From Ignavibacteriaceae bacterium (GTDB taxonomy: Bacteria > Bacteroidota > Ignavibacteria > Ignavibacteriales > Ignavibacteriaceae), in the NCBI GenBank assembly GCA_013388515.1, contig JACAFC010000100.1, positions 1 to 41,147 of the forward strand: 41,147 nt of DNA, in the 5' to 3' direction. How positions within the stretch are numbered: position 1 is the first letter of the stretch; the number at the start of each line of letters is the position of its first letter. The notes under the pieces were generated by a model. It had not been told where the DNA came from and searched no databases. It saw nothing but the letters and a program-made list of their open reading frames with translations. Made by a program: the position numbers and the translations under genes. Shown piece by piece: positions 19,586 through 28,722 of the stretch.

Positions 19586-21472
19586 TTAGTTCTTTAAATA
19601 TACCAATAATACTGCAATATCGGAGTGCGTTACGCCCGAAAGGCGTAGTGCCTGACCGATTGATCGCGGTTTAATCTTATTTAATTTTTCTCTTCCTTCG
19701 GTTGAGAGCGCCTTAATATCAAGATAGTTTAATGTTGAAGGAATTCTTGTTGATTCGTATTTTTCCAATTTAGAAATCATTTCTTCTTGTCGTTTAAGGT
19801 ATCCTTCATATTTTAGCTGTATCTCAACTTGCTCAAGCACCTGCTCGTTCTCCAGAAGAGTGGTAGCAAACATTTTGTTTTCCTCTGTTGTATTTACAAA
19901 CTGGAGTATTTCATCGAGTTTTAGCTCTGGTCTTTTGCATAACTTCGAAATTGCTTCCGTGGAATCGATTTCTGGGAGAGACCTCGAAGACAAATGCTCG
20001 TTGATTACTTTTGCGCTAATTTTTGTTTCATTACAAAAAGTTACAGCTTTTGTTATCAACAATTCACGTTTATTTAATTCGTTATATTGTGATTTGTCAA
20101 TCAAACCATAATCATAACCATATTTAAGCAATCTTCTATCAGCATTATCCTGGCGAAGTATCAAACGATACTCGGCTCGTGATGTAAACATTCTATATGG
20201 TTCATCGGTTGACTTAGTTACAAGATCGTCTATCAGCACCCCAGTATATGCTTCATTTCTTTTGATTACCAACTCTGGTTTTCCAGTTATTTTTGCAGCA
20301 GCATTAATTCCAGCTACAATTCCTTGAGCTGCGGCTTCTTCGTACCCCGAAGTACCATTAACTTGGCCAGCAAAGTATAAACCTTGGACTTTTTTTGTTT
20401 CAAGAGTTAAATCAACCTGATGAGGAGGGAAATAATCGTACTCAACCGCATAACCAGGGCGGACCATTTCAACATTTTCTAAACCGCGAATTTTTCTCAT
20501 TGCTTCATACTGAATTTCTGCGGGAAGCGACGTTGAAAATCCATTTAGATAAATTTGATCGCTATCTAATCCCTCGGGTTCAAGGAAAAGTTGATGTTTG
20601 GGTTTGTCTGAGAACCGGACTATTTTATCTTCAATTGAAGGACAATAACGGGGCCCAACACCCTTTATCGTTCCTGTAAATAGAGGAGATTCGCTAAAAC
20701 CCCTCTCTAAAATTTTGTGCACTGCTTCATTGGTATGTGTGATAAAACAACTAAGTTGCGGCAAATATGGAAAATGGCGGATATCGGTTCTATATGAGAA
20801 GGGTTTTGGGTTTTCATCACCTGGTTGTTCTTCAAGAATATCCCAATTAATTGATTCTTTTTTCAATCTAGGGGGGGTGCCCGTTTTTAATCGTGAAGAT
20901 TCAAATCCTAATTTTACTAAGGATTCTGTGATCCCAAGGGCGGGTTTTTCACCATAACGACCACCAACAAACGAGCTTAGACCGGTATGCATTTTACCGT
21001 TTAAAAACGTCCCCGCTGAAAGAATGACAGAAGCGCCTGAAATAAAACCAGTGTTTTTCAAAATAACACCAGAAACCTTACCACCCTCAGCAAGAATTTC
21101 TTCTGCAGAATCTTCAATTATTTCAACTTTTTTAATCTTAGAGACCACCTGGCAAGCCTCCTCGGAGTATAATTTTCTATCTGATTGGCAGCGAGGTGAC
21201 CACACCGCTGGTCCCTTGGATCTGTTAAGCATTCTAAATTGAATTCCAGTTCTGTCGGCTATTCCAGCCATTAAACCACCAAGAGCATCAATTTCGCGAA
21301 CCAGATGCCCCTTTGCGGTTCCACCAATTGCTGGGTTGCAAGACATTCGAGCCAACGCATGCTTGTCCATTGTGATTAATGCTACGCTGCAACCCATTAG
21401 AGCACCAGCATTAGCAGCCTCAATGCCTGCATGACCTCCGCCTATTACAATTATGTCAAATCTCTTACTCAT
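19586..21472 (-). CDS. mnmG: tRNA U34 carboxymethylaminomethyl-modifying enzyme subunit MnmG
   Basis: MnmG (GidA), 628 aa, an FAD enzyme that with MnmE modifies U34 of certain tRNAs. The FAD-binding glycine motif IVIGGGHAGIEAANAGALMG is at the N terminus, followed by DKHALARMSCNPAIGGTAKG. Conserved LKTGTPPRL and GLYFAGQVNGTSGYEEAAAQ are present, and the C-terminal MnmE-binding helical domain ends GQALRLSGVTHSDIAVLLVY. Length and domains are normal. It lies 61 bases after mnmE, and this short spacer holds two parS-like sites. Confidence 0.98.
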   Translation of the reverse strand: MSKRFDIIVIGGGHAGIEAANAGALMGCSVALITMDKHALARMSCNPAIGGTAKGHLVREIDALGGLMAGIADRTGIQFRMLNRSKGPAVWSPRCQSDRKLYSEEACQVVSKIKKVEIIEDSAEEILAEGGKVSGVILKNTGFISGASVILSAGTFLNGKMHTGLSSFVGGRYGEKPALGITESLVKLGFESSRLKTGTPPRLKKESINWDILEEQPGDENPKPFSYRTDIRHFPYLPQLSCFITHTNEAVHKILERGFSESPLFTGTIKGVGPRYCPSIEDKIVRFSDKPKHQLFLEPEGLDSDQIYLNGFSTSLPAEIQYEAMRKIRGLENVEMVRPGYAVEYDYFPPHQVDLTLETKKVQGLYFAGQVNGTSGYEEAAAQGIVAGINAAAKITGKPELVIKRNEAYTGVLIDDLVTKSTDEPYRMFTSRAEYRLILRQDNADRRLLKYGYDYGLIDKSQYNELNKRELLITKAVTFCNETKISAKVINEHLSSRSLPEIDSTEAISKLCKRPELKLDEILQFVNTTEENKMFATTLLENEQVLEQVEIQLKYEGYLKRQEEMISKLEKYESTRIPSTLNYLDIKALSTEGREKLNKIKPRSIGQALRLSGVTHSDIAVLLVYLKN

Positions 21473-21478
21473 AAAATA

Positions 21479-21494
21479 TGTTTCACATGAAACA
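21479..21494. promoter_or_regulatory. parS-like centromere site 1
   Basis: TGTTTCACATGAAACA is one base (G to A at the centre) from the near-universal ParB site TGTTTCACGTGAAACA. It sits just upstream of mnmG, about 14 kb from the probable oriC. In many bacteria parS sites cluster near oriC and the mnmE-mnmG-rsmG-parAB locus. ParA and ParB genes are not in this window. The sequence match is direct; ParB binding is inferred. Confidence 0.75.
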
Positions 21495-21514
21495 AAAATT
21501 TAGTGTTTGGTTTT

Positions 21515-21530
21515 GCTTTCACGTGGAACA
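21515..21530. promoter_or_regulatory. parS-like centromere site 2
   Basis: GCTTTCACGTGGAACA is, on the other strand, TGTTCCACGTGAAAGC. It fits TGTTNCACGTGAAACA at all but the last two positions and keeps the CACGTG centre. It is centred 36 bases from site 1 and lies just beyond the mnmE stop codon. Confidence 0.7.
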
Positions 21531-21533
21531 AGG

Positions 21534-22895
21534 TTACTTGCCAATACAAAATTTTGAGAAAATGTTGTTTAAAACGTCATCTGTAGTTACTGTTCCAATA
21601 ATTTCGCCGAGACTATCAATTGTACTCCTTAAATCGAGAGAAATAAACTCCAAACTGAATTTTTGATTTATTGAGTTTGCTGCTTTATTAAGACTTTCTT
21701 TTGCGCGGCGCAGGCAGTTATAGTGTCTAACATTGGAAACAATCGCAGATTTTTCAGAATAATTAGCATTTTTTGTTGCACTAAATTTCATTGATTTTAA
21801 TAAATTACTTATACCCTCGCCGGTTAAAGCTGAGATTTTAATTTCATCATCATTAACATGAAGTTTTTTCAGATCTATTTTATTCATAACCTTAATAATT
21901 TTATTTCTATTCACCAAGTTCAATAGATCTGCAAAAATAGCCGAATCAAATCCATGCTCAACATCGCTTAAAAATATAACCAAGTCTGCGTTTTTTATAG
22001 TTTCATTGCTTCTTCGTATTCCTTCCCTTTCGATCAAATCTTCAGATGCTCGCAAACCAGCCGTGTCAAAAAGTTTGAAAAGTATGCCGTCGTATGTCAT
22101 TTCCTCTCTTATTATATCGCGAGTTGTGCCTGGAATACTGCTAACAATAGCTCGCGACTCTTTAAGCAAGTAATTTAATAACGAAGATTTACCCGCATTC
22201 GGAGCGCCGACAATAGCCACGTTTACACCATCTCTTATCACTTTTCCAAAATTATATGAAGCGAGGAGCCCTTCAATACTATTAATAATATTGTTGATTT
22301 TCTCTAAAAGCTCTTCTTTGGCAACAAATTCAAGTTCCTCCTCGGCAAAATCCAGTTCCAATTCAAGAAAAGAAAGCGTATCCAGAAGCGATTTTCTTAG
22401 TTCGGTAACATTTTTAGAAAGCAATCCATCAAGCTGATCTCTCGCCCCACGTAAGGAAGCATCTGTTCTAGAACTAATTATATCAATCACAGCTTCGGCT
22501 TGCGCTAAGTCCAACTTATTGTTTAAGAAGGCACGTTTTGTAAATTCACCCGGTTCAGCAGCTCTAACTTCTTGCTTCAGAAGCAGTTCCATTATTTTTT
22601 GTCCAATTAATGGACTGCCATGGTAACTTATTTCAACCACATCTTCGCCAGTGTAGGAATTAGGGTGTTTGAAAAGAGTCAATAAAACATCATCAATAAA
22701 CTCACCTTGCTCATTAACTATTTTTCCATGGTGGACAGAATTGGCTTTCATTGCTGACAAACCAACTTTCCCTTTGAAAATTTTATTAGCAACAGAAGCT
22801 GCATTAGAGCCACTAATTCTTATCACAGAAATAGCTCCAACTCCATTTGGGGTGGCAATAGCCGCAATTGTGTCTTCTAAGTAAGGGTGATTCAT
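21534..22895 (-). CDS. mnmE: tRNA modification GTPase MnmE
   Basis: MnmE (TrmE), 453 aa, the GTPase partner of MnmG in tRNA U34 modification. The N-terminal tetrahydrofolate-binding domain begins with DTIAAIATPNGVGAISVIRI. The G domain sits within a helical domain: P-loop GAPNAGKSSLLN near residue 229, GTTRDIIRE, DTAGLRASED and MNKID. The C terminus FCIGK carries the conserved C-x-G-K motif needed for modification. This is the first gene of the leftward mnmE-mnmG-rsmG-murQ series. Confidence 0.97.
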   Translation of the reverse strand: MNHPYLEDTIAAIATPNGVGAISVIRISGSNAASVANKIFKGKVGLSAMKANSVHHGKIVNEQGEFIDDVLLTLFKHPNSYTGEDVVEISYHGSPLIGQKIMELLLKQEVRAAEPGEFTKRAFLNNKLDLAQAEAVIDIISSRTDASLRGARDQLDGLLSKNVTELRKSLLDTLSFLELELDFAEEELEFVAKEELLEKINNIINSIEGLLASYNFGKVIRDGVNVAIVGAPNAGKSSLLNYLLKESRAIVSSIPGTTRDIIREEMTYDGILFKLFDTAGLRASEDLIEREGIRRSNETIKNADLVIFLSDVEHGFDSAIFADLLNLVNRNKIIKVMNKIDLKKLHVNDDEIKISALTGEGISNLLKSMKFSATKNANYSEKSAIVSNVRHYNCLRRAKESLNKAANSINQKFSLEFISLDLRSTIDSLGEIIGTVTTDDVLNNIFSKFCIGK

Positions 22896-23209
22896 TTTAA
22901 AAAATTGGATGCAAAAATATAGAAATAATTATCTTTTAACAATTTATATAACATCACCCTTTTTCAAAATAAATTATTGGATTTTCCAGTAAATATTGTC
23001 CAATAAAATTGTACGCCCGCAAAAGTGACACTGACGAAAGTCTAATTGTCCCTTAATTGTAATATTGTTCAATAAATATGCCTTTTTGTCGCAAATATAT
23101 AATTTGAGTAATCGAATAAGTTCTTATAAATAAATAAAATAATTATTTTATATGTCTGGCATCATTGTTGTACATATTTGAATGTATTTAATAAAAATAG
23201 GAGGTTAAA
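22896..23209. other. Divergent promoter region between mnmE and hsp20 with twin palindromic sites
   Basis: No gene is seen in these 314 bases. It must hold divergent promoters for mnmE and hsp20. Two near-identical palindromes, TATTGTCCAATA (22994-23005) and TATTGTTCAATA (23063-23074), lie 69 bases apart and could be operators. No CIRCE element (TTAGCACTC-N9-GAGTGCTAA) is present. A strong ribosome-binding site AGGAGG (23199-23204) serves hsp20. Confidence 0.45.
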
Positions 23210-23671
23210 ATGTCAATAGTAAGATGGAATCCCGCGAGGGAATTATTAAATATAGAACGTGAATTTAACAAATTGTTCAACGCTTTCGGTAAACGGTTTG
23301 GTGTATCTGACTCCGGAGCAGACAGCGAATACGAAAATGCTGTTTGGATGCCGCTGACTGATATCAAGGAAGATAAGGACAACTATTTTGTAATGCTCGA
23401 TCTTCCTGGTGTTTCTAAAGAAGATGTTAAGGTTTCGTATGCCGACGGCCAGCTTTCGATTAGCGGAGAGAGGAAGCAAGAGAAAGAAACAAAGGATTCG
23501 AAATATCACAGAGTTGAAAGAGCTTATGGAAAGTATTATCGCTCCTTTACACTTCCTCAACAAGTAAAAGAGGATAAAATCGAAGCTGAGTTTAAAGACG
23601 GACAGCTTACCGTAACCGTTCCAAAAGCTGAGGAAGCAAAACCAAAAGAACTTGAAATAAAAATCAAGTAA
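23210..23671 (+). CDS. Hsp20/α-crystallin small heat-shock protein
   Basis: A 153-residue small heat-shock protein, an ATP-independent holdase that keeps unfolding proteins soluble. The α-crystallin domain runs from about residue 45 to 142. YFVMLDLPGVSKEDVKVSYA and DGQLSISGERKQEKE are typical, and the domain closes with FKDGQLTVTVPKAEEAKPKE. The C terminus LEIKIK supplies an I-x-I-type motif used in oligomer assembly. A strong SD (AGGAGG, five bases before the ATG) fixes the start. A terminator follows, and clpB lies next, fitting a holdase-disaggregase pair under stress control. Confidence 0.95.
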   Translation: MSIVRWNPARELLNIEREFNKLFNAFGKRFGVSDSGADSEYENAVWMPLTDIKEDKDNYFVMLDLPGVSKEDVKVSYADGQLSISGERKQEKETKDSKYHRVERAYGKYYRSFTLPQQVKEDKIEAEFKDGQLTVTVPKAEEAKPKELEIKIK

Positions 23672-23698
23672 GCTGTTTAGCTGAAAAACAACATTTGA

Positions 23699-23725
23699 GG
23701 GTAACCAGGTATGGTTACCCTTTTT
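23699..23725 (+). terminator. Intrinsic terminator after hsp20
   Basis: GGGTAACC and GGTTACCC form a perfect 8-base-pair stem with a 6-base loop (AGGTAT), directly followed by TTTTT. Confidence 0.9.
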
Positions 23726-23890
23726 CTTCTAAAAAAAATGACCCAATGCATGAAATGTAGTTAAAGCCATAATTTGGTTTTATATTAGAACCACTGAGTT
23801 AAGTCTGGGGTTGGTGGAATACCAAATCTCTGCTGGACTTTAGTCCAAATTATTTTAGTTTCGAGGATAAAGATTAGAAAGAAAATTACC

Positions 23891-26506
23891 ATGGCATTTA
23901 ATTTTAATAGACTAACAGTTAAAGCACAAGAAATAGTACAATCGGCAATTGAGATTGCACAGAACTACAACAACCAAATTGTTGAACCGGAACACCTTTT
24001 GGCGTCTGTTGTGCAAGAAAGTGGTAACATTGCCGAAACTATTATTAAAAAAACTGGCGGAAATTTCAACGCGGTAAAAATTAAAGTTAATGAACTGCTT
24101 GAATCTCTTCCTAAAGTAAGCGGCACTGGATTAGGTAACCAGCAGATGAGCGCTAATCTTGGAAAATTGTTTGACGCATCTGCAGAGGAAGCAAGAAACT
24201 TAAAAGATGATTACGTCTCAACCGAACATATTCTGCTTTCTCTTACCAACGATAAAACTAAAGCAGGACAATTGCTTCGAGACAATGGAATTACCTACAA
24301 CGATGTTCTATCTGCACTTAAAACTGTAAGAGGGACACAGCGTGTAACCTCACAAAATCCCGAAGATACTTATCAATCGCTTGAAAAATATGGCCGCGAC
24401 TTAAACGAACTTGCAAAGCAAGCTAAACTTGATCCTGTAATTGGAAGAGATGAAGAGATACGGCGCGTGCTTCAGGTTTTGTCAAGAAGAACTAAAAACA
24501 ATCCTGTTTTAATTGGTGAGCCCGGTGTAGGAAAAACAGCAATTGCCGAAGGAATTGCTCATCGAATTGTTTCGGGTGATGTTCCGGAAAATCTTAAAAC
24601 TAAAAGAATAGTTGCGCTTGACATGGGTGCTCTTGTTGCGGGAACTCAATTCAGAGGCCAGTTTGAAGAAAGATTGAAAGCTGTAATCAAAGAAGTGCAG
24701 CAATCCAATGGTGAAATAATTCTTTTTATCGATGAACTTCATACTCTTGTTGGTGCGGGTGCAACACAAGGTGCGATGGATGCAGCAAATATTTTAAAAC
24801 CGGCTCTTGCACGCGGCGAACTTCACGCAATTGGTGCAACAACTCTTAATGAATATAAAAAACACATTGAAAAAGATGCTGCATTAGAGAGAAGATTTCA
24901 GCCTGTGCTTGTGGGAGAACCATCGGAGGAAGATACAATATCAATTTTACGTGGACTGAAAGAACGATACGAAGTGCATCATGGTGTAAGAATTACAGAC
25001 GGAGCCATCGTAGCCGCAACTCAACTTTCGGAAAGATATATTACCGATAGATTTCTGCCAGACAAAGCAATTGATTTGATTGATGAAGCAGCATCAAAAT
25101 TAAGAATTGAAATCGATTCTCTTCCCGAAGATCTCGACGTTCTTGAACGAAAATATAAACAGCTTGAAATTGAGCGCGAAGCATTGAAACGCGAAAAGGA
25201 TGACGCTTCTGCAAAAAGATTAGAGGAACTTGAACAAGAATTAAGCGAGCTTAATGAACAAAGAAACAAGTTAAGAATTCACTGGGATCTTGAAAAAGAT
25301 AAGATTCAGAAAATTCGTTCCATGAAAAGCGAAATAGAAAATTTTAAACTTGAAGCAGAACGATATGAACGCGAGGGAAATCTTGGAAAAGTAGCTGAAA
25401 TCCGTTACGGGAAAATATCGTCTCTTGAAAAACAATTAAGAGAAGAAACAAAAAAACTTGCCGAAGCACAAAAAGACATTAAGATGTTAAAAGAAGAAGT
25501 TGATGCCGAAGATATTGCCGAAATCATTTCGAAGTGGACAGGTATTCCCGTAAGCAAAATGCTTGAAAGCGAAAGAAGCAAACTGCTCAGACTCGAGGAG
25601 GAATTACATCATCGTGTGGTTGGGCAAGATGAAGCGGTAATTGCAGTTGCAAATGCAATTCGTCGGTCACGCTCCGGACTTCAAGACGCCAATCGACCGA
25701 TTGGCTCTTTCATTTTCCTTGGAACAACCGGTGTTGGAAAAACAGAATTGGCGCGAGCTCTCGCTGAATTTTTATTTGATGATGAACACGCAATGATTCG
25801 AATTGATATGTCGGAGTATATGGAAAAGTTTTCAACCTCGCGTTTGATTGGCGCCCCGCCGGGATATGTTGGCTATGAAGAAGGCGGTCAACTTACTGAA
25901 GCAGTTCGAAGAAGACCATATTCGGTTGTTCTTCTTGATGAAATTGAAAAGGCACATCCTGATGTGTTTAACATTTTACTGCAAGTTCTTGAGGATGGAA
26001 GATTGACAGATAACCAAGGAAGAACTGTTAACTTTAAGAATGCAATTATTATTATGACGTCTAACATCGGTTCGCACATCATTCAAGAAAAACTTGAGTT
26101 CCTTAATGAAAATGATGTTGAAGAAGTTATGGGAGACTTACGGCAGCAAATGCACGAACTTTTAAGACGAACAATTCGTCCGGAGTTTTTAAACCGAATT
26201 GATGAGATAGTTCTGTTCAAACCGTTGATGAAATCGGAAATCAGAAAAATTGTGGATATACAACTTGAGCGAGTTCAAAAAATGCTAAAGGAAAAAGAAA
26301 TCACTCTCGATGTTTCAGATGAAGCGAAAGATTGGCTCGCACAACTTGGTTACGATGTTACTTATGGTGCGCGTCCGTTGAAGAGAGTCATTCAAAAGTA
26401 TCTTGTAAATCCTCTCTCACAAGAATTGTTAGCTGGAAATTTTGTTGACGGCGACACAATTAAAGTTGGTGTTGGTGAAAGAGTTGGATTAGTGTTCGGC
26501 AAGTAA
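23891..26506 (+). CDS. clpB: ATP-dependent disaggregase ClpB
   Basis: ClpB, 871 aa, an AAA+ hexamer that extracts proteins from aggregates with DnaK. The N domain starts [23 protein letters not shown]1 has Walker [19 protein letters not shown] (from about residue 209) and Walker [15 protein letters not shown]. The long coiled-coil M domain (about 410-530, rich in [15 protein letters not shown]-like heptads) distinguishes ClpB from ClpA/ClpC. NBD2 has [17 protein letters not shown] (from about 611) and [16 protein letters not shown]. The C terminus ends [11 protein letters not shown]. The start is the ATG at 23891; upstream is a 165-base spacer after the hsp20 terminator that should hold the clpB promoter. 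Confidence 0.98.
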   Translation: MAFNFNRLTVKAQEIVQSAIEIAQNYNNQIVEPEHLLASVVQESGNIAETIIKKTGGNFNAVKIKVNELLESLPKVSGTGLGNQQMSANLGKLFDASAEEARNLKDDYVSTEHILLSLTNDKTKAGQLLRDNGITYNDVLSALKTVRGTQRVTSQNPEDTYQSLEKYGRDLNELAKQAKLDPVIGRDEEIRRVLQVLSRRTKNNPVLIGEPGVGKTAIAEGIAHRIVSGDVPENLKTKRIVALDMGALVAGTQFRGQFEERLKAVIKEVQQSNGEIILFIDELHTLVGAGATQGAMDAANILKPALARGELHAIGATTLNEYKKHIEKDAALERRFQPVLVGEPSEEDTISILRGLKERYEVHHGVRITDGAIVAATQLSERYITDRFLPDKAIDLIDEAASKLRIEIDSLPEDLDVLERKYKQLEIEREALKREKDDASAKRLEELEQELSELNEQRNKLRIHWDLEKDKIQKIRSMKSEIENFKLEAERYEREGNLGKVAEIRYGKISSLEKQLREETKKLAEAQKDIKMLKEEVDAEDIAEIISKWTGIPVSKMLESERSKLLRLEEELHHRVVGQDEAVIAVANAIRRSRSGLQDANRPIGSFIFLGTTGVGKTELARALAEFLFDDEHAMIRIDMSEYMEKFSTSRLIGAPPGYVGYEEGGQLTEAVRRRPYSVVLLDEIEKAHPDVFNILLQVLEDGRLTDNQGRTVNFKNAIIIMTSNIGSHIIQEKLEFLNENDVEEVMGDLRQQMHELLRRTIRPEFLNRIDEIVLFKPLMKSEIRKIVDIQLERVQKMLKEKEITLDVSDEAKDWLAQLGYDVTYGARPLKRVIQKYLVNPLSQELLAGNFVDGDTIKVGVGERVGLVFGK

Positions 26507-26513
26507 CACATTG

Positions 26514-26539
26514 TCACACTGAACTAAGTCGAAGTGTGA
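26514..26539. repeat. Short palindromic repeat of the 'tgag..gtcgaag' type
   Basis: TCACACT and AGTGTGA pair around GAACTAAGTCGA. The pattern resembles the widespread dispersed bacterial palindromes of the form TCA..CTGAG....GTCGAAG..TGA. It lies directly after clpB and before its terminator. Copy number elsewhere cannot be seen from this window. Confidence 0.5.
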
Positions 26540-26556
26540 AGTTAAAACTATTAAGG

Positions 26557-26585
26557 ACCGCAGATGAATCCCTCTGCGGTTTTTT
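26557..26585 (+). terminator. Intrinsic terminator after clpB
   Basis: ACCGCAGA and TCTGCGGT form a perfect 8-base-pair stem with an 8-base loop, continuing into TTTTT. Confidence 0.9.
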
Positions 26586-26771
26586 GTTTGAACTGAGGTT
26601 TGTTTGAAAAGAATTGGGAAGTTTAATGGGAGAATTCATTTCTTCCACACGGAAGTTTTAAAAGTCCACATTTATTAACAATTTTAAATCCTAAGTTTCA
26701 TCAACTTGTTTCATCTCACTTCTACTTGTCTTTCCACTAAAAACCCAGGATATTTGAATTGAAGAATTATT

Positions 26772-27356
26772 ATGATTGCAATAGTTAATTACGGAATAGA
26801 CAAGAATCACCCGCTTGTAAAAGTTCTATCAGAACTTGGGATTGATTTTAAAATATCAAGCACCGAAACAGAAATTATGAATGCAGATAAGGTGATTTTG
26901 CCTCACACCGAAAACATTTCATCTGCAGTTAAACAACTTCATCTTCTTAATCTTTTCACAATGCTTCGAGTCTGCAATAAACCCATGCTCGGAATTTCTA
27001 ATGGTATGCATTTGATGTCATTATATTCAAATGAGGGCAATTTAGCCTGCCTTGGTATTTTTAGAGGAATTGCCGAAAAAATCGAAACAACAATGAAAGA
27101 AAATGACAAGTTCGGTGAGATTATTATGATTAAAAACAGCAGACTATTTTATCAAATCCACGAAAATGAGAAATTCTATTTTGATAACTCGCATTGCATA
27201 CCTGTTAGCGAACAAACCTCTGCTGTAACCAGCAGAGTTCCCATTTTTTCTGCCATGGTTGAAAAGAATAACTTCTTTGGCGTTCAATTCCTCCCAGAAA
27301 AATCTGGCGAATCCGGAACCAAGATAATTCAAAACTTTGTTAGCCTCTCTGTTTAA
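26772..27356 (+). CDS. HisH-like glutamine amidotransferase homologue without catalytic Cys/His
   Basis: A 194-residue protein aligning along its whole length with HisH, the glutaminase subunit of imidazole glycerol phosphate synthase. It begins MIAIVNYGI, has ADKVILP near residue 38, and ends with the HisH-like VQFLPEKSGESGTKIIQNF. The catalytic elbow GICLGM is here GISNGM, so Cys becomes Ser76. The FHPEKS motif is FLPEKS, so the catalytic His becomes Leu174, while Glu176 is kept. The PGVG oxyanion loop is PHTE (44-47). It therefore cannot be a normal glutaminase and is probably a repurposed binding or regulatory protein. No his gene lies nearby. A true HisH would be expected elsewhere in the genome. 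Confidence 0.8.
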   Translation: MIAIVNYGIDKNHPLVKVLSELGIDFKISSTETEIMNADKVILPHTENISSAVKQLHLLNLFTMLRVCNKPMLGISNGMHLMSLYSNEGNLACLGIFRGIAEKIETTMKENDKFGEIIMIKNSRLFYQIHENEKFYFDNSHCIPVSEQTSAVTSRVPIFSAMVEKNNFFGVQFLPEKSGESGTKIIQNFVSLSV

Positions 27357-27414
27357 TACCGTAGATATAATTAGTTTTAGAATAAATTTCAGCTTTTCAT
27401 TAACACCCATGCTT

Positions 27415-27451
27415 AAGGTAATTTCTTCTTAGTAAGGAAAAGAATTACCTT
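27415..27451. repeat. Stem-loop between the HisH-like gene and the pilin-like genes
   Basis: AAGGTAATT and AATTACCTT form a perfect 9-base-pair stem around a 19-base interior. There is no T-run on either strand, so it may be a weak terminator or a transcript-stability hairpin. Confidence 0.45.
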
Positions 27452-27615
27452 CTAAAAGCAAACCAAAACAAACCAAGCACGATTAATTCAACTTTTTTCA
27501 ATCTTTTGCTAAACTAACTGGTTATTTTGTAAGGATTTAAAGTGAACAAAATCTCTCTGTATTGGGCATAATTGTTGGAGATCTTGGTGGGAATTACTAT
27601 GGAAATTAGAAAATA

Positions 27616-28107
27616 ATGAACACTGGGCAAACACTTTTGGCGTTAGGAGCATTGGTGCTGTTATCATCAATGGTTTTACGGTTCAATCGTGCAGTATTAA
27701 CAACAGATGAAGTTATGTACAATTCAAAGTTTAATGTTCTTGCTGCATCACTTTGCACATCACTTATTGATGAAGCCAAACAGAAAGCATTCGATGAGGC
27801 TACAACTGAAACAGCAATTTCGGACTTAAGTAAACTATCAGCAACAATGCAAGCCGAGGGTGGAGAAGATTATGATGAGTTTGACGATTTTGATGATTTC
27901 CATAATTATTACAGAGTAGATTCAACCTCAATTCCACATGAGACTTTTTATATTAGCAGCAAAGTAACCTACGTTGACGTAACAAATCCGATAAAAACAA
28001 CCACAAGCAAAACATGGCACAAAATGATTACTGTTACCGTGTTAGGTCCCTCTATGAAAGTTCCTGTACAAATTTCTTCCATTTTCAGCTATTGGTTTTT
28101 TAGGTAG
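27616..28107 (+). CDS. Pilin/pseudopilin-like protein 1
   Basis: A 163-residue protein with one N-terminal hydrophobic helix (TLLALGALVLLSSMVL, about residues 6-21) and an otherwise soluble, probably extracytoplasmic, domain. Gly4-Gln5 could be a prepilin-peptidase site (MNTG/QTLLAL), but the usual Glu at +5 is absent, so processing is uncertain. The segment EDYDEFDDFDDFHNYYRVDS is strikingly acidic. It is followed after 7 bases by the next pilin-like gene and probably forms an operon with two more. No ATPase or secretin gene is present in the window. I infer a minor pilin or pseudopilin from architecture and context, not from a firm family match. Confidence 0.6.
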   Translation: MNTGQTLLALGALVLLSSMVLRFNRAVLTTDEVMYNSKFNVLAASLCTSLIDEAKQKAFDEATTETAISDLSKLSATMQAEGGEDYDEFDDFDDFHNYYRVDSTSIPHETFYISSKVTYVDVTNPIKTTTSKTWHKMITVTVLGPSMKVPVQISSIFSYWFFR

Positions 28108-28114
28108 GAAGTTA

Positions 28115-28714
28115 ATGGGAACAACAGTACTTCTTGATATAATCGGTTCAGTAATAATAGGCGGCATTCTGCTTACAACTTTATTTAGAATGTCCGATAG
28201 AGCAACCGAAAGAACATATAACCAATCAGGCGATCTTATCATTCAGCAAAATTTGGCAACCGTTGTAAGCACCCTTGAATTCGATTTTAGAAAAATGGGT
28301 TATTGTGCGGACTGGACTAAACTTCCAGACCCAACTAAAACAATTATTTATGCTGATTCAAATAAGATTAAGTTTTTGACCGATGTTGAAAAAAACGGAA
28401 TCGTAGATACTATGCTATATTATGTTGGACCAACTTCGGAATTAATTTATACTGCAAATCCCAGAGATAGATTCCTTTATCGAGTTGTTAACAACGAAAC
28501 ACACGCAAAGGTTAATTTAGGAGTTACATACTTCAACCTTGTATATTATGATGCCGAAGGAGATGTGATTGCAACCCCCGTTGCTGTTCCTGGAGAAATC
28601 CACTCAATGCAAATAAGTATTGCCATAGAAAATGTTGATGCATATAATCAAAAGTATGTAGAAACTTTCTGGCGGCAAATAAGAATGACCGGAAGAAATT
28701 TAGATAATAGGTAG
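28115..28714 (+). CDS. Pilin/pseudopilin-like protein 2 (PilW/PulJ-like architecture)
   Basis: A 199-residue protein with an N-terminal hydrophobic helix (VLLDIIGSVIIGGILLTTLF, residues 5-24), followed by a helix and β-rich soluble domain. The stretch NLATVVSTLEFDFRKMGYCA resembles the 'l..l..dlr.aGy' helix of PilW-type minor pilins. No consensus G-[FM]-T-x-x-E cleavage site is seen. The ATG follows an SD-like AGGAAG. It lies 7 bases after gene 1 and 8 before gene 3. Its function, presumably in a thin surface filament or secretion pseudopilus, is inferred. Confidence 0.6.
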   Translation: MGTTVLLDIIGSVIIGGILLTTLFRMSDRATERTYNQSGDLIIQQNLATVVSTLEFDFRKMGYCADWTKLPDPTKTIIYADSNKIKFLTDVEKNGIVDTMLYYVGPTSELIYTANPRDRFLYRVVNNETHAKVNLGVTYFNLVYYDAEGDVIATPVAVPGEIHSMQISIAIENVDAYNQKYVETFWRQIRMTGRNLDNR

Positions 28715-28722
28715 ACTATACT

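Noticed and set aside
23099-23106. ATAATTTG shared upstream of hsp20 (23099) and clpB (23769) as a promoter element
   Set aside because: It does not fit the Bacteroidota TAnnTTTG -7 element at the required positions and is common in AT-rich DNA.
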